A DNA stretch of 36,699 nt from Acidimicrobiia bacterium (GCA_022828045.1 JAJEIW010000220.1:1-36699), one strand, 5' to 3'; positions 17,181-28,657 are shown, counted from the first letter of the stretch. Notes: generated by a model from the sequence alone, not told the origin. Program-made: numbers and translations.

Positions 17181-19223
17181 TTGACTATTGCATCGTCGGC
17201 ATCGACCAAGATCGCGGCTGCGCGGCCGCTCGACCTGACCGAGGAGCTCATCTTGGTGCTGCTCAACGAGGAGAGCGGGTACTTCCACCAGGTTCCCGGT
17301 TGGCACCTGAATTGCGCCATGGCCGGTGCGGCGCTTGCCGAGCTCTCGCTGCAGGCGCGCATTGACACCGACATGGAGTCGCTGATCCTGCTGGACCCCA
17401 CGCCGACCGGCAAGCCGATCTTGGACCTCGCCCTCCAGCAGATCTCCAACGAGCCCGATCAGCGCAGTGCTCAGTACTGGGTGGAGCGTCTTGCGCCGCG
17501 CGCCGAAATGATGATCGACTTGGCATTGGAGCAGCTGGCCAGGCTCGGGATTCTCGAGCGTCACGACGGCGACTTCTGGAGCTTGACGGCCGCGGCACGG
17601 CACGGCGATTTCTTCGCCGACGATGACGACGGCACTGCCGCCCAATTCATCAAGACACGCATCGGCAGAAAGATTCTGCTGGGCGAGATTCCCAGCCCGA
17701 GAGACGTCATCATCATCGGCCTCGCCCACACCTGCGATGTCCTGCGCTTCATCTTCGAACTCGACGACGAAGCGGAAGAGCGGGTTCAGCTCATCTGCCA
17801 GATGGACCTGATCGGCAGGGCCATCGCAGATGCCGTCGCGCACAACTTGGTGGCGTCGCTGCTCAGAAGCTCTGCGCTGATGAAGTCGGTACCCAAGCTG
17901 CCGCTCAACAAGCTGCTGCTCAATCGTCATTTCCTTCGGGGAAACATCCCAGCTGTCTATGCACAGCTGACCGAAGAATTCGGTTCAGTCTTCAGGCTCA
18001 GCCCCCTGTTCTCCAGACAGGAGATCACGTTCCTATCAGGCACTCGCGTCAATCGCTGGGTTCACCGTCATGGTCGCATGCACCTCAGATCGAGCGATTA
18101 TCTCCGAGGTCTCGAAACTGCGTATCACGCCTCCGGGCTGCTGCCTGCGTTGGATGGTGCGGACCATTTCCGCATGCGCAAATCGCTGCGTGCTGGCTAC
18201 GGTCGCGCACGGTTCGAACAGCAGCTCGAAATGGTATATCAGCACGCCCGGACGTACATCAGCAAGTGGAATGTCGGGGACACATTTGGCGCCGTGTCGA
18301 TGTGTCGCGGTTTCTCCGGCGCCCAGGTCACGCCGTTCCTCGCAAGCATCGAGGCAGATGATGTCATCGACGACCTCATCACTTATAAGTCCCGAGTGCT
18401 CATGACCCAAGTCGTCAACGTGTTGCCGAACTTCATGCTCAATACGCCGCGCATGAAGCGCAAGAAGAACGTTGTCGACGTTCTGTACAAGCGCGTGCTG
18501 GAATCTCACACGGCCGCGCAGAGGGCTGGTTGCCCTCGCGACCTTGCCGACGACGTACTCAGCATGCACATCAGCGATCCGATCTTCGTGCCCGAGTCAA
18601 ATCTCAGCTTCACCTTCTCGGCACCAGTATTGGCAGGCATGTACGCAGGAGACGAACTCAGCTTCATCCTGCATGCGATGGTCTCACAGCCGCATTTGTA
18701 TGAACGCATCCAAGCCGAGGCTGACGCTCTGTTCACCGACGGAGATCCATCGCCGGAGGACTTGAGTTCTTCGGCGACCGACGTCACTCGACGGTTCATC
18801 ATGGAGTGCTTGCGGCTGTGGCCTACGGTGCCGATGTCGATCCGCACAGTGATGAACGCATGTGTCGTCGAAGACTACGAACTGCCGGTCGGATCCAAAG
18901 TGTTCATTGCCACGACTGCACCGCACTACATGAGCGAGGTCTTTCCGGATCCATTCACTTTCGACATTGACCGCTACCTGCCATCGCGCGGCGAGCACCG
19001 CACACCGGGATTCGCACCGTTCGGCCTCGGCACACACAGCTGCCTTGGTTCTCACATGGTTGAACTGCAGATGCTGCTGAGCCTGTTGATGCTCGCGCAT
19101 TACTTCACCTTCGAGATCTCGCCGTCGAACTACAAGCTGAGGATCAGCCCGTTTCCGTCAATGTCGCCCAACAAGCGGTTCAAGCTCAAGGTCGCGAAGC
19201 AGAGGCACCCACTGACAAAGTGA
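17181..19223 (+). CDS. Fusion protein: N-terminal GPP34 (GOLPH3-like) domain + C-terminal cytochrome P450
   Basis: GPP34-like LDLTEELILVLLNEESGYFHQVPGWHLNCAMAGAALAELSLQARIDTD...ILLDPTPTGKPILDLAL; P450 ECLRLWP (ExxR) and FGLGTHSCLG heme loop; single uninterrupted frame; TTG 17181 with SD AGGAG (ORF track GTG 17148 is alternative). Confidence 0.85.
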   Translation: MTIASSASTKIAAARPLDLTEELILVLLNEESGYFHQVPGWHLNCAMAGAALAELSLQARIDTDMESLILLDPTPTGKPILDLALQQISNEPDQRSAQYWVERLAPRAEMMIDLALEQLARLGILERHDGDFWSLTAAARHGDFFADDDDGTAAQFIKTRIGRKILLGEIPSPRDVIIIGLAHTCDVLRFIFELDDEAEERVQLICQMDLIGRAIADAVAHNLVASLLRSSALMKSVPKLPLNKLLLNRHFLRGNIPAVYAQLTEEFGSVFRLSPLFSRQEITFLSGTRVNRWVHRHGRMHLRSSDYLRGLETAYHASGLLPALDGADHFRMRKSLRAGYGRARFEQQLEMVYQHARTYISKWNVGDTFGAVSMCRGFSGAQVTPFLASIEADDVIDDLITYKSRVLMTQVVNVLPNFMLNTPRMKRKKNVVDVLYKRVLESHTAAQRAGCPRDLADDVLSMHISDPIFVPESNLSFTFSAPVLAGMYAGDELSFILHAMVSQPHLYERIQAEADALFTDGDPSPEDLSSSATDVTRRFIMECLRLWPTVPMSIRTVMNACVVEDYELPVGSKVFIATTAPHYMSEVFPDPFTFDIDRYLPSRGEHRTPGFAPFGLGTHSCLGSHMVELQMLLSLLMLAHYFTFEISPSNYKLRISPFPSMSPNKRFKLKVAKQRHPLTK

Positions 19224-19234
19224 GCCGTTCTGGG

Positions 19235-19567
19235 TCAGCGAGAACCCGATCTGGAACGACGGCGGGAACGTTTGCCGCTGCTGTTCTGACCCTGCGGGGC
19301 ATTCTGCCGTCGTTTCGCGTTCCGACTGCCCCCGCCGGAGCGTCGGCGCTGTCGCCGATCGCGCCGAGCGTCACCCACGCGTGGCGGCGGACCCGTGGGG
19401 CGCACTCGGACCCGCACCCGAGCGGGGTGATGCCGGAGTCCCCAATGCGATCGTGTCGGCGCCGCGAGGACCTCGATGTCTGCGTCTTCGGCGGCGACGG
19501 ACAGTGCGTCGAGTGCGCGCTCTCGCGCTTCGTCCACGGTCGGGGCGGTCATTACGATCCACTCCAT
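19235..19567 (-). CDS. Stand-alone Jag_N domain protein with Arg-rich tail
   Basis: MEWIVMTAPTVDEARERALDALSVAAEDADIEVLAAPTRSHWGLRHHPARVRVRV matches Jag N-terminal domain pattern; located directly downstream of yidC. Confidence 0.75.
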   Translation of the reverse strand: MEWIVMTAPTVDEARERALDALSVAAEDADIEVLAAPTRSHWGLRHHPARVRVRVRPTGPPPRVGDARRDRRQRRRSGGGSRNAKRRQNAPQGQNSSGKRSRRRSRSGSR

Positions 19568-19605
19568 GCGAGCGCCCTAGGACCCCAGACCCGTCAGCAT
19601 GCTGT

Positions 19606-20799
19606 TCATCGTTTGCGACGGTTGCGGGTTCGACCATCTCCCGAGGTGCGACGACTCTGGATTCGCTTGGGTTGCGGTTCCGGAGCTGAGCGCCCGCGTC
19701 GACGGCCCCGGTTTTCCGAGGCATCCCGGCGCGATGAGGAAGCGCGGCCCGCAGACGAAGCTGCCCGCCGACTGCGCTTGGGGGGCTCGGGAGGTTGCTG
19801 GGAAGCAGCCCGAGTCCGGCGAACCACCGGCGCTTGGGGCGGTTCCGGTTCTTCAGTGCTCTTGCTCTGTACGTCAGGGACGGCTGCGCGCCGTTCTGCG
19901 CGCCGTTCTGCCCGAGCCGCGCGCCGAGCCGCCTCAGCATCAAGCGCCTTGCGTGACCGCTGGTTCGGCATCGGACGCTCGGGTTCGGGAACCGTCTCGG
20001 CCTCGATGACGTCACCGTCGCTGCCAGAAGCGGCGATGGACTGCGGCGGCTTCATCGTGGCGTGAATGAACGCTTGGGTCAGCATCCGGTAGATGCTCGA
20101 CACGATGAAGTACGGCACCAACGCTGCGGCCACAAAGAAGCTGAACACCGGCAGCATGAAAGGCAGGTACTTCATCATGACTTCCATCTGGCGATTCGGC
20201 ATCGCCGCGCCGCCGCGCCGCCGCGCCATCTGCCGCTGCTGGAGGAAAGCGAGCAGGAAGGTGACCGCCACGAGAGCCAGATAGGGCAGCCCTTCCACGA
20301 AGTCGGCCTGCACGACTTCTCGGGCCGACTTGGCCAAGTCCATGCCGAGCGAGCGCAACTCGCCGTCCGCCGCGACGATGTCCTCGTACATCTGCGAGTC
20401 GGAATTCAGGTTGCGCGGGTAGGGATCGTCGCCCGGATTCGGGGGATTCGGGTCGGGAATGCGCAGGTTCCAGATCACCCGGTACAGCACGAAGAAGATC
20501 GGTATCTGCACCAGGTTCGGCAAGCACCCGCCCAGCGGGCTTACCCCGTGGGCCTGGTACAGCTTCATGATCTCTTCGTTCATCTTCTGACGGTCGCCGG
20601 CGTACTGCTTGCGCAACTGCGCCATCTCGGGCTGCAGCACCTGCTGTTTCGTCATCGAACGGGCGCCCCGCAACGTCAGCGGGGTGAACACCAGCATGAT
20701 CGCCAGCGTGAGCATGGCGATGGCAAACGTGTAGTCGTTGACCAGCGAGTAGAACCACGCCATCACGCCGGCGATGCCGTCGAAGATCACGTCGAACAT
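19606..20799 (-). CDS. yidC: Membrane protein insertase YidC/Oxa1 with long basic C-terminal tail
   Basis: [79 protein letters not shown]. Confidence 0.95.
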   Translation of the reverse strand: MFDVIFDGIAGVMAWFYSLVNDYTFAIAMLTLAIMLVFTPLTLRGARSMTKQQVLQPEMAQLRKQYAGDRQKMNEEIMKLYQAHGVSPLGGCLPNLVQIPIFFVLYRVIWNLRIPDPNPPNPGDDPYPRNLNSDSQMYEDIVAADGELRSLGMDLAKSAREVVQADFVEGLPYLALVAVTFLLAFLQQRQMARRRGGAAMPNRQMEVMMKYLPFMLPVFSFFVAAALVPYFIVSSIYRMLTQAFIHATMKPPQSIAASGSDGDVIEAETVPEPERPMPNQRSRKALDAEAARRAARAERRAERRAAVPDVQSKSTEEPEPPQAPVVRRTRAASQQPPEPPKRSRRAASSAGRASSSRRDASENRGRRRGRSAPEPQPKRIQSRRTSGDGRTRNRRKR

Positions 20800-21074
20800 G
20801 AGTGCTCCGATGCCTCCGTGACGGCTTCTGATTCCTCGTCGGGGGACACGCTCGCAGGCACTGGGTCATAGCCCCAGCCACCCCAAGGGTGGCAACGGCA
20901 GATGCGCCGGATGGCCATCCAACCGCCGCGGAGAACTCCCCAGGTGCGCAACGCATCCAACGCGTACTGCGAGCATGTCGGATCGAAACGGCACGAGGGC
21001 GGTCTCGAGCGGGGGAGTGCCCGGTAGAACCGCACCGCAGCTATTGCGATGCGCGCGAAGGGCCCGGACTTCAT
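20787..21074 (-). CDS. yidD: Membrane protein insertion efficiency factor YidD
   Basis: [64 protein letters not shown]; start ATG 21074. Confidence 0.95.
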   Translation of the reverse strand: MKSGPFARIAIAAVRFYRALPRSRPPSCRFDPTCSQYALDALRTWGVLRGGWMAIRRICRCHPWGGWGYDPVPASVSPDEESEAVTEASEHSCST

Positions 21075-21418
21075 GTCTTCGAGTCCTTCGGGCCCCGCAG
21101 CGCCCCGGCAGACCTCAGCATCTTCAGCAGCTGAGTCTGTGCACGGCGGTAGGTCACTCGCGAGACCGGGCCTCGTGCGCCGACGAGGTAGCGGCCGGGC
21201 GTCAAGCTGTCGGCGTGCTCGCCGAGCACGGCCCGCAGACGCCGTCGCGCCCGGTTCCGCTCGACGGCGGTGCCGCTGAAGCGGCTGAGCGCGAACGCCA
21301 CACGGGGTCGTTCGAGCTCCGGGTCTGCCGCGAACGACATCCACAGCAACTCGCTGCCGAAGCGGCGGCCGCGGCGCAACGCTGCGAAATCGGCCCTGCT
21401 GCGGCACGAATCGATCAG
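21071..21418 (-). CDS. rnpA: Ribonuclease P protein component; probable CTG (21418) or ATC (21415) start
   Basis: [25 protein letters not shown]...[30 protein letters not shown]; rpmH-rnpA-yidD order; ORF track start 21379 omits the conserved N-terminus. Confidence 0.88.
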   Translation of the reverse strand: MIDSCRSRADFAALRRGRRFGSELLWMSFAADPELERPRVAFALSRFSGTAVERNRARRRLRAVLGEHADSLTPGRYLVGARGPVSRVTYRRAQTQLLKMLRSAGALRGPKDSKT

Positions 21419-21549
21419 GCGCTCAGCCGTTGCCGGCCCTTGCGTCGGCGAGAGTTCACAATTGCCCTGCCTGCGCGGGTGGACATGCGATGACGAAAGC
21501 CGTGCTTGCGTGCTCGTCTGCGATTGTGAGGTTGGTACGTGCGTTTCAC
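21415..21549 (-). CDS. rpmH: 50S ribosomal protein L34, GTG start
   Basis: (M)[43 protein letters not shown]. Confidence 0.97.
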   Translation of the reverse strand: MKRTYQPHNRRRARKHGFRHRMSTRAGRAIVNSRRRKGRQRLSA

Positions 21550-22010
21550 GCTGCAGCCTCCTGGAGGTTCAGGCCGCGGACTGGTCCACGAAGTGCGGTG
21601 CAGCGGCCGGAGCGTGCCCGGGAGTCGCCCCGGAAGCACTGACAGCCTACGGGTGTCGATGCGGGTCGGCACCGCGGGCGCCTCGCGTCACGGGCGCGGC
21701 GCCGAACGCGCGCAATCGCGCGCGACCAGGCCGCGATGCATGTGTTCGCACGGCAAGATCTGAACGCCGACACAACGCGAGTCCTCCCTGCGAATCCGAG
21801 TGTCAGCCGCCTGTGCTACGGGCGTTATGAAGCCGTCGACGAGTCGTCGGCTGCATGTCACCAGTGCCGTTGCGAAGGTCCCAGAACGCGCGCTTGCGAC
21901 ATCACAAGCGCGGCCATAGGTTCCCTCTACCGGACGCCGCTCCGTGGCCCGCAGGCGATCACCGAGATCGCCCGGGTCCCCGACGGCCGCAGACGAAGAA
22001 GGTTGTCGTG

Positions 22011-23612
22011 ATGAGTTCTCCGCATGCGCATTCCGCATCGCACGAACCCGACGACCGCCCCGACATCCCAGACGCTCAGGACACACTCAGCTCCTCGCGG
22101 GCGACGTCACAGGAGTCCGCGGCAACCGGCGCGAGCACCCGTGCAAACACCGACGAGCTGTGGTCGAAGTGCCGCGAGGTCCTGCGAGACACAGTGTCGG
22201 ACGCGCTCTGGCTGGGTTACTTCCGCCACCTGCAAGCCCTGCATATCGATAACGAGCTGGCGGTATTGATCGCGCCCAGCAACATGATCCGCGATCGCAT
22301 CCAGCGTCGCTACATCCCCATGCTTCACGCCGCCTTCGAACGGTTGCCGGTACGTCCGGGAACCTACGAAATCGAAACGCGACCCGAACTCGACGATCTC
22401 GATGCCGCCAACGGCACCGACGCCGACACGCACGAGTTCGATGCCATCGTCGCGGATGACGGGACTTCAGGCGATGTCGGCAGTGAGGCGTGGCATCCCG
22501 CCGGCGGCGCGGCTCACCCGACGCCTCCGGCGACAGCCCAACCCGGCGACGGCACATCACGCGAGGCCTTCCAGCAGCAGCGACCTGTGCCCAGTGCTGA
22601 CATCACGAATCCCAGGTACACGTTCGAGAGCTTCGTCACTGGCAGCAGCAACCGGTTCGCCCAAGCTGCCTCGCTGGCAGTCGCCGAGACGCCCGGCATC
22701 GCCTACAACCCACTGTTCATCCACGGCGGCACTGGCCTCGGGAAGACCCATCTTCTGCAAGCCATCGTCAACTACCTCGGCGAGATGCTGCCGGAACATC
22801 GCGTTCGCTATGTGTCGACCGAGACCTTCCTCTCCGAGTTCATCGAAGCGATCCGTACCAATACGACGTCAGCATTCAAGCGGCGGTACCGCGAACTCGA
22901 CGTGCTCCTGCTCGATGACATCCAGTTCATGGAGGGAAAGGAAGGCCTGCAGGAAGAACTCTTCCACACCTTCAACTCGCTGCATGTGGCGGGTCGGCAG
23001 ATCGTCATCTCCTCTGACCGGCGGCCTCGCAGCATCGCGACGCTGTCCGACCGCCTGCGCAGCCGGTTCGAATGGGGTCTCATCACCGACATCCAGCCGC
23101 CAGACCTCGAGACTCGCGTCGCCATCCTGCGCAAGAAGACCGAGCACGGTCATGTTCCCGACGAAGTGCTCGAACACATCGCGCATCTGATCACCAACAA
23201 CATCCGTGAACTCGAGGGCGCACTGGTCCGCGTGACCGCCTACGCCAGCCTCACCCGCAGTTCGGTGAGCCTCGAGATGGCTCAGCAAATCCTGAGTGAT
23301 GTCCGCGCGCCTCAAGAACGGCCGATCACGACCAGTCGGATCCTCGAGCTGACCGCGGAGATGTTCGGCTACGGCATCACGGAACTCACCAGTCAAGGCC
23401 GACAGCAGGGCTTGGTGAAAGCGCGCCAGATTAGCATGTACGTGATGCGCGAGTTGACCGACTTGAGCTATCCCGCCATCGCGAGCGTCTTCGGCGGGCG
23501 AGACCACACCACCGTGATGCACGCCGTCAAGAAGATCAACAGTCTGCTGCCGTCCGAACGGAAGATCTACGATCAGGTCGCACAGCTGATTGCACAAGTC
23601 CGAGCTGCCTGA
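22011..23612 (+). CDS. dnaA: Chromosomal replication initiator protein DnaA
   Basis: NPLFIHGGTGLGKTHLLQAI; LLLDDIQFMEGKEGLQEELFHTFN; FGGRDHTTVMHAVKKI; SD GAAGAAGG before ATG 22011. Confidence 0.98.
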   Translation: MSSPHAHSASHEPDDRPDIPDAQDTLSSSRATSQESAATGASTRANTDELWSKCREVLRDTVSDALWLGYFRHLQALHIDNELAVLIAPSNMIRDRIQRRYIPMLHAAFERLPVRPGTYEIETRPELDDLDAANGTDADTHEFDAIVADDGTSGDVGSEAWHPAGGAAHPTPPATAQPGDGTSREAFQQQRPVPSADITNPRYTFESFVTGSSNRFAQAASLAVAETPGIAYNPLFIHGGTGLGKTHLLQAIVNYLGEMLPEHRVRYVSTETFLSEFIEAIRTNTTSAFKRRYRELDVLLLDDIQFMEGKEGLQEELFHTFNSLHVAGRQIVISSDRRPRSIATLSDRLRSRFEWGLITDIQPPDLETRVAILRKKTEHGHVPDEVLEHIAHLITNNIRELEGALVRVTAYASLTRSSVSLEMAQQILSDVRAPQERPITTSRILELTAEMFGYGITELTSQGRQQGLVKARQISMYVMRELTDLSYPAIASVFGGRDHTTVMHAVKKINSLLPSERKIYDQVAQLIAQVRAA

Positions 23613-23935
23613 CCAAGCATCACCGGAGCGTTCCGCTGTCCAGCGCGTCAGCAGGCGTAGGGTGTCTCCACACACTGTGGACAACGAGTGGATAAGTCCT
23701 CCGAGTGCCTCGGGACAAATTGGGTTTATCCACCATCATGACAACGAGTAGAACAGGGCGGCTAGGAGCTGTGGACACAGCAGGCAACACTGTTGACAGA
23801 TTGTGCCGCTCTGATCTGCGAGAACGGCTGCTCATCCACAATCCACAGTCCCTACAACTACTACCGAAGAATTTTCAATCTGCACATTGAGGATTGTCCA
23901 TCTCACCTGTCTGACCTGGCTAAGGAGAACTGCCC
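23613..23935. promoter_or_regulatory. oriC: Putative chromosomal origin oriC (DnaA-box cluster between dnaA and dnaN)
   Basis: DnaA boxes: TGTGGACAA 23676-23684 (rc TTGTCCACA), AGTGGATAA 23687-23695, TTATCCACC 23726-23734, TGTGGACAC 23770-23778, TCATCCACA 23832-23840; AT-rich segment about 23851-23890. Confidence 0.85.
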
Positions 23936-25045
23936 GTGAAACTGCGCATTGAACGAGATGCACTGGTCAACCAGTTGACCTTGGCCAGCCGAGGGGTCAA
24001 CGCGCGCGCGGGCGGTCTGTTCGTGCTCACCGGACTGCATCTGCGGGCAGACGACGACGGCCTCACGGTGACAGGAACGGATCTGGATCTCACGGTGCGC
24101 ACCCGTTTGAGCACACCTGTGGAGGCAGAGGGCGAGACGGTAGTGCCTGCTCGCTTGCTGACCGACATCGTTCGCGCGCTGCCCAGCGGCGAGGTGAGTC
24201 TCGAGGTCACTGACGAAGACGTGCAGATCAGCAGCGCTCGGGCGCAGTTCTCGGTGAGGACCCTGCCGGTGGCCGACTTCCCGACGCTTCCCGTGCCGAC
24301 GGGCGACAGCGTGACCGTGCCCGCAGGCGACCTCGCGGAGGCCTTCCGGCAAGTAGTACGGGCCGCCAGTTCAGACGACGCTCGGCCCATCCTGACCGGA
24401 GTGCTCATGACCGCACGGGGCGATGGCCTGCGTCTGGTTGCAACTGATTCTTATCGATTGGCACTGCGGGACCTGCCCGAAGCCCAAGTTCTCGAAGCCG
24501 GGCAGCAGGTTCTCGTACCGTCCCGTGCGCTGGAGGAACTGGGCCGGATCCTCGATGAAGACAAGGACGTCGCCATGCGTCTGGGCGAACGCGAGGTCAC
24601 CTTCGAGGTCAGCGACGAAAACCAGTCAGCGCAAGTCACCTGTCGCCTGATCGCCGGCGACTTCCCCAGCTACGAACCGCTCATCCCCGATACGCACGAC
24701 AACCGCTTGGAGATCGATCGAGCTGCGCTGCTCGACGGTGCCCGCCGGCTGCGACTGCTGGCACGCGACACGAATGCACCGCTGCGGATGGAGCTGCGTG
24801 ACGACAGCATCGAACTCACGGTTATCAGCCAGGACGTCGGCAGCGCGAGCGAAGAAGTCGATGCGGCGTACTCCGGGGAGTCGACCACGGTCGCCTTCAA
24901 CCCTGACTATCTGATCGAAGGCCTGGAGGCCGCAGGGGGCGACACCGTCGAGCTCGTTCGTCTCGATGCGCTGAAGCCGGCTGTGCTGCAGACCCCTGGC
25001 CGGGGCGAATTCCTGTACCTGCTGATGCCCGTCCGGGTGTCGTGA
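23936..25045 (+). CDS. dnaN: DNA polymerase III beta subunit (sliding clamp)
   Basis: MKLRIERDALVNQLTLASRGVNAR...; DSYRLALRDLP; C-terminal FLYLLMPVRVS. Confidence 0.97.
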   Translation: MKLRIERDALVNQLTLASRGVNARAGGLFVLTGLHLRADDDGLTVTGTDLDLTVRTRLSTPVEAEGETVVPARLLTDIVRALPSGEVSLEVTDEDVQISSARAQFSVRTLPVADFPTLPVPTGDSVTVPAGDLAEAFRQVVRAASSDDARPILTGVLMTARGDGLRLVATDSYRLALRDLPEAQVLEAGQQVLVPSRALEELGRILDEDKDVAMRLGEREVTFEVSDENQSAQVTCRLIAGDFPSYEPLIPDTHDNRLEIDRAALLDGARRLRLLARDTNAPLRMELRDDSIELTVISQDVGSASEEVDAAYSGESTTVAFNPDYLIEGLEAAGGDTVELVRLDALKPAVLQTPGRGEFLYLLMPVRVS

Positions 25046-26133
25046 TCGTTGCCTGGCTGAGCGTCGATAACTTCCGGAATCATCGATCCACCAAGATCTC
25101 CTTCGACCCCGGCCGGACACTGGTGGCAGGACCGAACGGGCACGGCAAGACCAGCCTGCTCGAAGCAGTGACGATGCTGGACGGCTCAGGTTCGTTCCGG
25201 GGTGCGACTGCCGAGACGCTGGTGCGGGCGGGTTCGCAGCGGGCCTACGTGCGCGCAGAGATCCAGCGGAAGAACCGCAGCAGCTTGGTGGAGATGGAGA
25301 TTCCCGCAGGGGGACGATCCCGGGCGCAGGTCAACGGCCAGCGAGTGCGATCGCTGCGAGACCTTGCTGAGGTCGTCACCGCCGTCGTGTTCTGCCCGGC
25401 TGACCTGTCCATTCCTGCTGGCGGGCCGTCGATGCGACGATTCCTGCTCGATGATGTGCTGGCCGCCACCGATCGCCACTTCCGGGCAGCTCGCGCGGAT
25501 CTCGAGCGAATCCTGCGCCAGCGGAACAATCTGCTGAAGCAAGCAGGCCAGCGACCCGACGGCGACGCCCTGAACACGCTCGATGTCTGGGATCACCAGT
25601 TCGCCGCGGCGGGCGAGATCGTGGCCCGATGTCGAACGGATCTGGCCAGCGCAATGGCACCTGCAGCCCAGAAGGCTTACCGGCGGCTGGCGGGGACCGA
25701 TGCACCTCTGGAGCTGGCGTACGTGACCTCGTGGACGAACACGTCGCTGGCTGCTGCGGTGACGGCCGCACGCTCCGACGATCTGCGCCGCGGCACGACC
25801 TCTGTCGGTCCGCATCGCGATGAGCTGGAGATCACGTTGGAGGGTCTGGCTGCGCGGACGCACGCTTCCCAAGGCGAGCAACGCAGCATTGCGCTGTCGC
25901 TGCGGCTGGCTCAGCATCACTACATCGCGGACCGGGTCGGCACCGCCCCCATCGTGCTGCTCGATGACGTTTTCTCCGAATTGGACGAGGGGCGAGCACG
26001 CCGGCTCGTCGACTGCCTGCCGGACGCGCAAACCGTGGTGACATCGGCCACCGGGCATGTGCCAGACGGGATCGATATCGACAGTCGCATCGAGGTGCAC
26101 AACGGAGCGGTGATCTCAGCGTCTCGGCCATGA
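25042..26133 (+). CDS. recF: DNA replication/repair protein RecF
   Basis: LSVDNFRNHRSTKISFDPGRTLVAGPNGHGKTSLLEAV; SQGEQRSIALSLRLAQ; VLLDDVFSELDEGR. Confidence 0.96.
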   Translation: MIVAWLSVDNFRNHRSTKISFDPGRTLVAGPNGHGKTSLLEAVTMLDGSGSFRGATAETLVRAGSQRAYVRAEIQRKNRSSLVEMEIPAGGRSRAQVNGQRVRSLRDLAEVVTAVVFCPADLSIPAGGPSMRRFLLDDVLAATDRHFRAARADLERILRQRNNLLKQAGQRPDGDALNTLDVWDHQFAAAGEIVARCRTDLASAMAPAAQKAYRRLAGTDAPLELAYVTSWTNTSLAAAVTAARSDDLRRGTTSVGPHRDELEITLEGLAARTHASQGEQRSIALSLRLAQHHYIADRVGTAPIVLLDDVFSELDEGRARRLVDCLPDAQTVVTSATGHVPDGIDIDSRIEVHNGAVISASRP

Positions 26134-26199
26134 CGAGCGGATGCACCCCGATGAGTGAGGGCCCGGCGTGCAGGCGCCGCAGAAGGCGTGCGCGACCAT

Positions 26200-26529
26200 A
26201 TGGGTGAGATGAGGCGACGCCGCAACGGAACACGCAGCCGCGAGCCCCGATCGATCGGAGAATCGCTGAAATCCGTCACGGCCGGCTTCGGATCGCGCGG
26301 CCGGGCGATCGACCTGACCGACCGCTGGTCCGAGGCTGTCGGCGAGGCAATTGCGGCTCACGCGCAGCCCGAACGGCTCGATGCGGGACGCTTGACCGTC
26401 GTCGTGGACGACCCTGCCTGGGCGACAGAGCTGCGCTATCACAGTGCCCGGATTCTGGATGCGCTCAATGCCGATCCGGGTGCCGCGACGGTCTCTGAGC
26501 TGCACCTGCGCGTGCAACTTGGCAGCTGA
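26200..26529 (+). CDS. DUF721 / DciA-like protein
   Basis: VTAGFGSRGRAIDLTDRWSEAVGEAIAAHAQPERLDAGRLTVVVDDPAWATELRYHSARIL; between recF and gyrB; exact start uncertain. Confidence 0.85.
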   Translation: MGEMRRRRNGTRSREPRSIGESLKSVTAGFGSRGRAIDLTDRWSEAVGEAIAAHAQPERLDAGRLTVVVDDPAWATELRYHSARILDALNADPGAATVSELHLRVQLGS

Positions 26530-26610
26530 CCAGAAAATACGCTCTGACCAGCAGGTTTGCTGTGAACGATACGGCTGCTCAAGCACCGAGAATCACTCGC
26601 CGCCCAGTAG

Positions 26611-28629
<2,019 letters not shown>

Positions 28630-28657
28630 TCACGACGAGCGGCACAGCGGGCACCTG

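Noticed and set aside
15948-19240. Possible target-site duplication flanking the oxygenase cassette (TTCAGGGTC vs TTCTGGGTC)
   Set aside because: Only a ~9-bp imperfect match, no terminal inverted repeats, transposase or integrase; insufficient to claim a mobile element.
19371-20015. 214-aa minus-strand ORF overlapping yidC 3' end and Jag_N
   Set aside because: Out of frame with both recognisable proteins; Arg-rich shadow frame.
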